Positions 61,323 through 64,000 of a DNA stretch of 64,000 nt are shown here, piece after piece (position 1 is the first letter of the stretch; each line of letters starts with the position of its first letter). The notes under the pieces were generated by a model, which saw nothing but the letters and a program-made list of their open reading frames with translations, made no database searches and was not told the origin of the DNA. Source of the DNA: Stenocarpella maydis (Eukaryota; Ascomycota; Sordariomycetes; Diaporthales; Diaporthaceae); contig NQMI01000052.1 in assembly GCA_002270565.1 (NCBI GenBank), positions 186,001 through 250,000 of the forward strand. Direction: 5' to 3'. Both the position numbers and the translations under genes were made by a program.

Positions 61323-61916
61323 TCTGATGAATTTGTGCTATAGAATAGCATTCAGTTCAGCGTGTATTTCGGCAGGGTCGCAGTATGGTGCTCTGAGGCG
61401 AATTGGGACAATTAACAATGGTCTGAACAACTTTATATTGAATTAAGTTGGGCTTCTATAAGCCCTCCTTATATACCCTCCGACGTCATCTCACCCCTAG
61501 GCACGCTGCAGTCGGCTCTGGTACAAATTTGCAAATGCCGGAAAATTCGCCCTTCCAACACACCATCTTTAGTTCCAAGCAACCAGCCAACCATAGCCCT
61601 AGCAATACCCAAATTAAGTACATATAAACTTCAGAAATCAAGCTATCCAATGCACTAAGTCATATACTTTTTGGGTAAGAAATAAGGGTAATGCAGAGGT
61701 CTGAATTAAGGTGCAAATGCAGGCCAAAATAATCGACTCACGGCCACCAAACTCATCTTGCGTCACGCACGCACTGGGCGTACTTAGCGAAAATCGCCTG
61801 ACTCGCAAGTCTAGGGTAACTCCTTGCTAGGAAGTCTAGGGTAACTCCTTACAACAAAGTCTAGGGTAACTCCTTGCACGGAGTACCAACGCCCTGCTGA
61901 GCGGTTCCGTTTAACA
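61323..61916 (-). mobile_element. LTR-A4: reverse copy of the 594-bp LTR-like element
   Basis: Full-length reverse complement of LTR-A1 (TCTGATGA...GTTTAACA, 594 bp) with the three internal CTAGGGTAACTCC repeats. Flanking pentamers TTATT and CTATT differ by one T/C, consistent with a mutated 5-bp target duplication. Confidence 0.8.
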
Positions 61917-62206
61917 CTATTAAATAGCCTCCTAACTATATAAGTAAAATTAATAAATAAAAGAACCATCCTTTAGTAAGTTACTTGCCTCTCCTGCTAA
62001 TTAACTCCTAATAGCTTTCTTTTTATTTCTTCTTTTTCATTACCTTATTATATAGTTTTTACTTCCCATTATACTTCCCTTTTTACAATCTTTTAGATAT
62101 TATTTAATAGCCTTCCTTTAGGCTAATGAGTTACTAATAACTTTCTTAATAACTATAGACATATAATCCAGCCATATAGCTATAAATATCTCTTATCTAC
62201 TACCTT

Positions 62207-62266
62207 TCCTCTCTCTCTCTTTCTTTCTTTCTTCCATTATATAATATATATATATATATATATCCC
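62207..62266 (+). repeat. (CT)n/(TTTC)n/(TA)n microsatellites
   Basis: Consecutive CT, TTTC and TA simple repeats at the edge of the AT-rich block, about 310 bp before the monooxygenase start. Confidence 0.9.
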
Positions 62267-62452
62267 TTATATATATACTTCTATAATCCCTTCTTCTTTT
62301 TACCTATTAGTTATATAAAAAACTTTTTTATATAATATCTTCTCCTTTTAGCTCGGCTGACCAGTCGCTCGGGGCATTCTGGGAGGCGAGTGTGCTTGAC
62401 CGCGAGTGGTTTGGCGTGTAAGCGGCCTCGTCACGCCTGCCTTGCGCGAGGC

Positions 62453-62460
62453 ATATATAA
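62453..62460 (+). promoter_or_regulatory. TATA box of the FAD monooxygenase gene
   Basis: ATATATAA in a GC-rich context, about 117 bp before the ATG at 62577 and just inside the GC-rich side of the border. Position and match are those of a core promoter, which argues that translation starts at 62577 and not in the upstream open frame. Confidence 0.55.
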
Positions 62461-62576
62461 GGGGGGGCTTCCCATGGATAACTTTGTTGGTGTGTTCTTG
62501 TGTGCTCCAGCAGAGGCATAGGCCGACCCCTTCTATTATATCCCGCCACATCACATACACACTTGTCCCCCCAGTG

Positions 62577-63881
62577 ATGCCTTCACCAAGGATCGCCATC
62601 ATTGGCGCCGGCCCGGTGGGAACTACGCTCGGGCGGTTGCTGCTACGCCAGTCACCTTCAGCTTCCGTCACCATCTTCGAGGGCGAGCCGTCGCCAGACT
62701 ACCGCAGTCAGGGCGGCACACTGGATCTCCATACCACCACTGGTCTCGCTGCAATCAAGGAGGCAGGCCTCTGGGATGAGTTCTCGAAACATGCCCGCTA
62801 CGACGGAGAGTCACTCATCATGACAGACAAGAACCTCAAGCCATTCTACCAGGTAAAACCAAGCACCTCCCCAGAACAGAAAGGGGGTCACTTCGGGGGG
62901 GAGCGGCCCGAGATCGACCGTTCTGCCCTCCGACGGATGCTGGTCGAGAGCCTCCCTGCCGATATGATCACCTGGGGCTACCGCCTCAAGGAGGTACAGC
63001 CCGGCAGGGAACCAAGGAGCAACAGGCTCGTCTTCACCCTCGCCGACGGCAGCACCACCACGGCATCCGGCTTCGACCTGATAGTCGGCGCAGACGGCGC
63101 CTGGAGCAGGGTCCGCGCCGTCCTCTCCGACACCAAGCCCTACTTCGCCGGCATCACCAACCAGGCCTTTGAGATCCCCGACGCCGCCGCCGCCGCGCCC
63201 GACGTGTACCGCGCCGTCAACCGCGGCAGCATCTTCAGCCACGCCGACGGGCAAAAGACCAGCCTGCAGCAGATGGGCGACGGCAGCATAGCCGTGTACC
63301 TCAGCTTCCGCGCCGACGACGAGCACTGGTTCCGGGACGCCCGGCGGTGCGGGTTCGACCCCTCCGACCTCGGGGCGGCCAAGGCGGCGGCACTCGAGAG
63401 GCTCCACGGCTGGCACCCCATCATCAGGGAGGCCGTGTCACGGGCGCAGGGGAAGACCTCACTGAGGAACCTCTACATGCTCCCCGTGGGGTTCAGCTTT
63501 GCGCACAGGGCGGGCGTGACGCTCATCGGGGACGCGGCCCACCTGATGACACCCTTCGCCGGCGAGGGTGTCAACGTGGGCATGGAAGACGCGCGCAGGC
63601 TGGCCGCTGCCGTGGCGTCGGCGGCCGGTGGCGGCCTGGACAGGCTGGACGGCGAGGTCGCCAGGTTCGAGAAGGACATGTTCTCGCGGGCCGGGGAGTT
63701 CGCCGCGCTGACCGAGTCGTTGATGCAGGCATGGTTCTTCACCGAGGATTGCCCGCGGTCCGTCATCCCAAAGGTCATGTCCACCCATGCGAGCTTCCAT
63801 GCCCCTTGGCTGCTGAAGCCGCTTGTCGGAGGGCTGGCATATTCTTATTTCTTGGTTTCGAATATGGTCACGGGCAGATAA
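62577..63881 (+). CDS. FAD-dependent monooxygenase, Tet(X)-like (434 aa)
   Basis: Single-component flavoprotein hydroxylase using NAD(P)H and O2. Uninterrupted; the ATG at 62577 puts the FAD-binding strand at the N-terminus, whereas the frame open upstream to 62406 lacks domain sequence and contains a TATA box. Motifs: GAGPVG (10-15) for FAD, GGTLDLH region near 43-49, DG motif VGADGAW (170-176), and GDAAHLMTPFAGEGVNVGMEDA (from 318) for FAD ribityl/phosphate binding. These match the Tet(X)/PHBH group. The C-terminus has a hydrophobic stretch (about 410-430) that could be a membrane contact. The substrate is unknown; fungal relatives occur in secondary metabolism and detoxification. The gene starts about 240 bp from the AT-rich repeat block yet shows no decay. 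Confidence 0.92.
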   Translation: MPSPRIAIIGAGPVGTTLGRLLLRQSPSASVTIFEGEPSPDYRSQGGTLDLHTTTGLAAIKEAGLWDEFSKHARYDGESLIMTDKNLKPFYQVKPSTSPEQKGGHFGGERPEIDRSALRRMLVESLPADMITWGYRLKEVQPGREPRSNRLVFTLADGSTTTASGFDLIVGADGAWSRVRAVLSDTKPYFAGITNQAFEIPDAAAAAPDVYRAVNRGSIFSHADGQKTSLQQMGDGSIAVYLSFRADDEHWFRDARRCGFDPSDLGAAKAAALERLHGWHPIIREAVSRAQGKTSLRNLYMLPVGFSFAHRAGVTLIGDAAHLMTPFAGEGVNVGMEDARRLAAAVASAAGGGLDRLDGEVARFEKDMFSRAGEFAALTESLMQAWFFTEDCPRSVIPKVMSTHASFHAPWLLKPLVGGLAYSYFLVSNMVTGR

Positions 63882-64000
63882 GCGCGGGAGTGTTGGTATC
63901 TTTGGTTCAATCTTGGTTATCCTTGTGGATAAGAGAGCGATTGTTGATGGGCGCTGAGAAGCCGCATAGGGTCATCGCGGCGCCGTCGGCATGTTGAGTG

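Noticed and set aside
1..64000. CRISPR arrays, operons, ribosome-binding sites
   Set aside because: The sequence is eukaryotic (spliceosomal introns, fungal families); no direct-repeat/spacer array is seen.

Overview
The window looks like a piece of a filamentous ascomycete (Sordariomycete-like) genome. GC-rich blocks carry compact genes with one or two short introns (54-186 bp, GT/AG or GC/AG borders, CTAAC-like branch sites). These alternate with very AT-rich blocks (about 22.9-37.6, 48.0-48.7, 52.8-56.4 and 57.7-62.3 kb) filled with stop-riddled coding remnants and LTR/TIR repeats. The decay is mainly CAG/CAA to TAG/TAA, the signature expected of repeat-induced point mutation (RIP). Runs of N (34163-34295, 59513-60110) and single Ns show it is a draft scaffold.

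GC-rich block 1 (1-22.9 kb): the possible 3' end of a gene, a long gene-poor stretch, a small secreted KR-containing protein (3129-3728), a second gene-poor stretch, then a row of five real genes: an ascomycete laccase (9003-10863, +), a cation diffusion facilitator with Mn-type DxxxD sites (11271-12719, -), a Mnn2-like GT71 mannosyltransferase (14202-15938, +) and a membrane-anchored SGNH/GDSL esterase (17941-19114, -). 19.1-22.9 kb holds nothing I recognise.

AT-rich block 1 (22.9-37.6 kb) contains no intact gene, but several long coherent degraded reading frames can be followed: ORF-A (+, 23015-26217), ORF-B (-, 26443-28080, with a C48/Ulp1-like cysteine motif), ORF-C (+, 28795-30400, with a DUF3716-like Cys cluster), ORF-D (-, 30821-31212) and a further + strand fragment. 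ORF-A is split by a 594-bp LTR-like element with a perfect 5-bp target duplication; its reading frame is continuous on either side. This looks like an old multi-gene mobile element, or a nest of them, that I cannot name.

GC-rich block 2 (37.6-52.7 kb): a GH29 alpha-L-fucosidase (39140-41901), a small Cys-containing hypothetical protein (45707-46066), a DUF829/PaxU-like alpha/beta hydrolase (46396-47424, -), a 683-bp TIR element whose two arms have decayed unequally (48025-48707), and a frameshifted Nudix (thiamine-pyrophosphokinase-related) pseudogene (51890-52583).

AT-rich blocks 2 and 3 (52.7-62.3 kb) hold solo LTRs of two families (one with a perfect TTAAT target duplication), a TA-flanked TIR element, and a 12-bp minisatellite adjoining the large assembly gap. 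A Tet(X)-like FAD-dependent monooxygenase (62577-63881) starts about 240 bp inside the next GC-rich block.

There is no evidence of a single co-regulated pathway. Laccase, Mnn2-like transferase, esterase, fucosidase and the small secreted protein all act at the cell surface, in the secretory pathway or outside the cell. The laccase/Mn-type transporter pairing is suggestive only.
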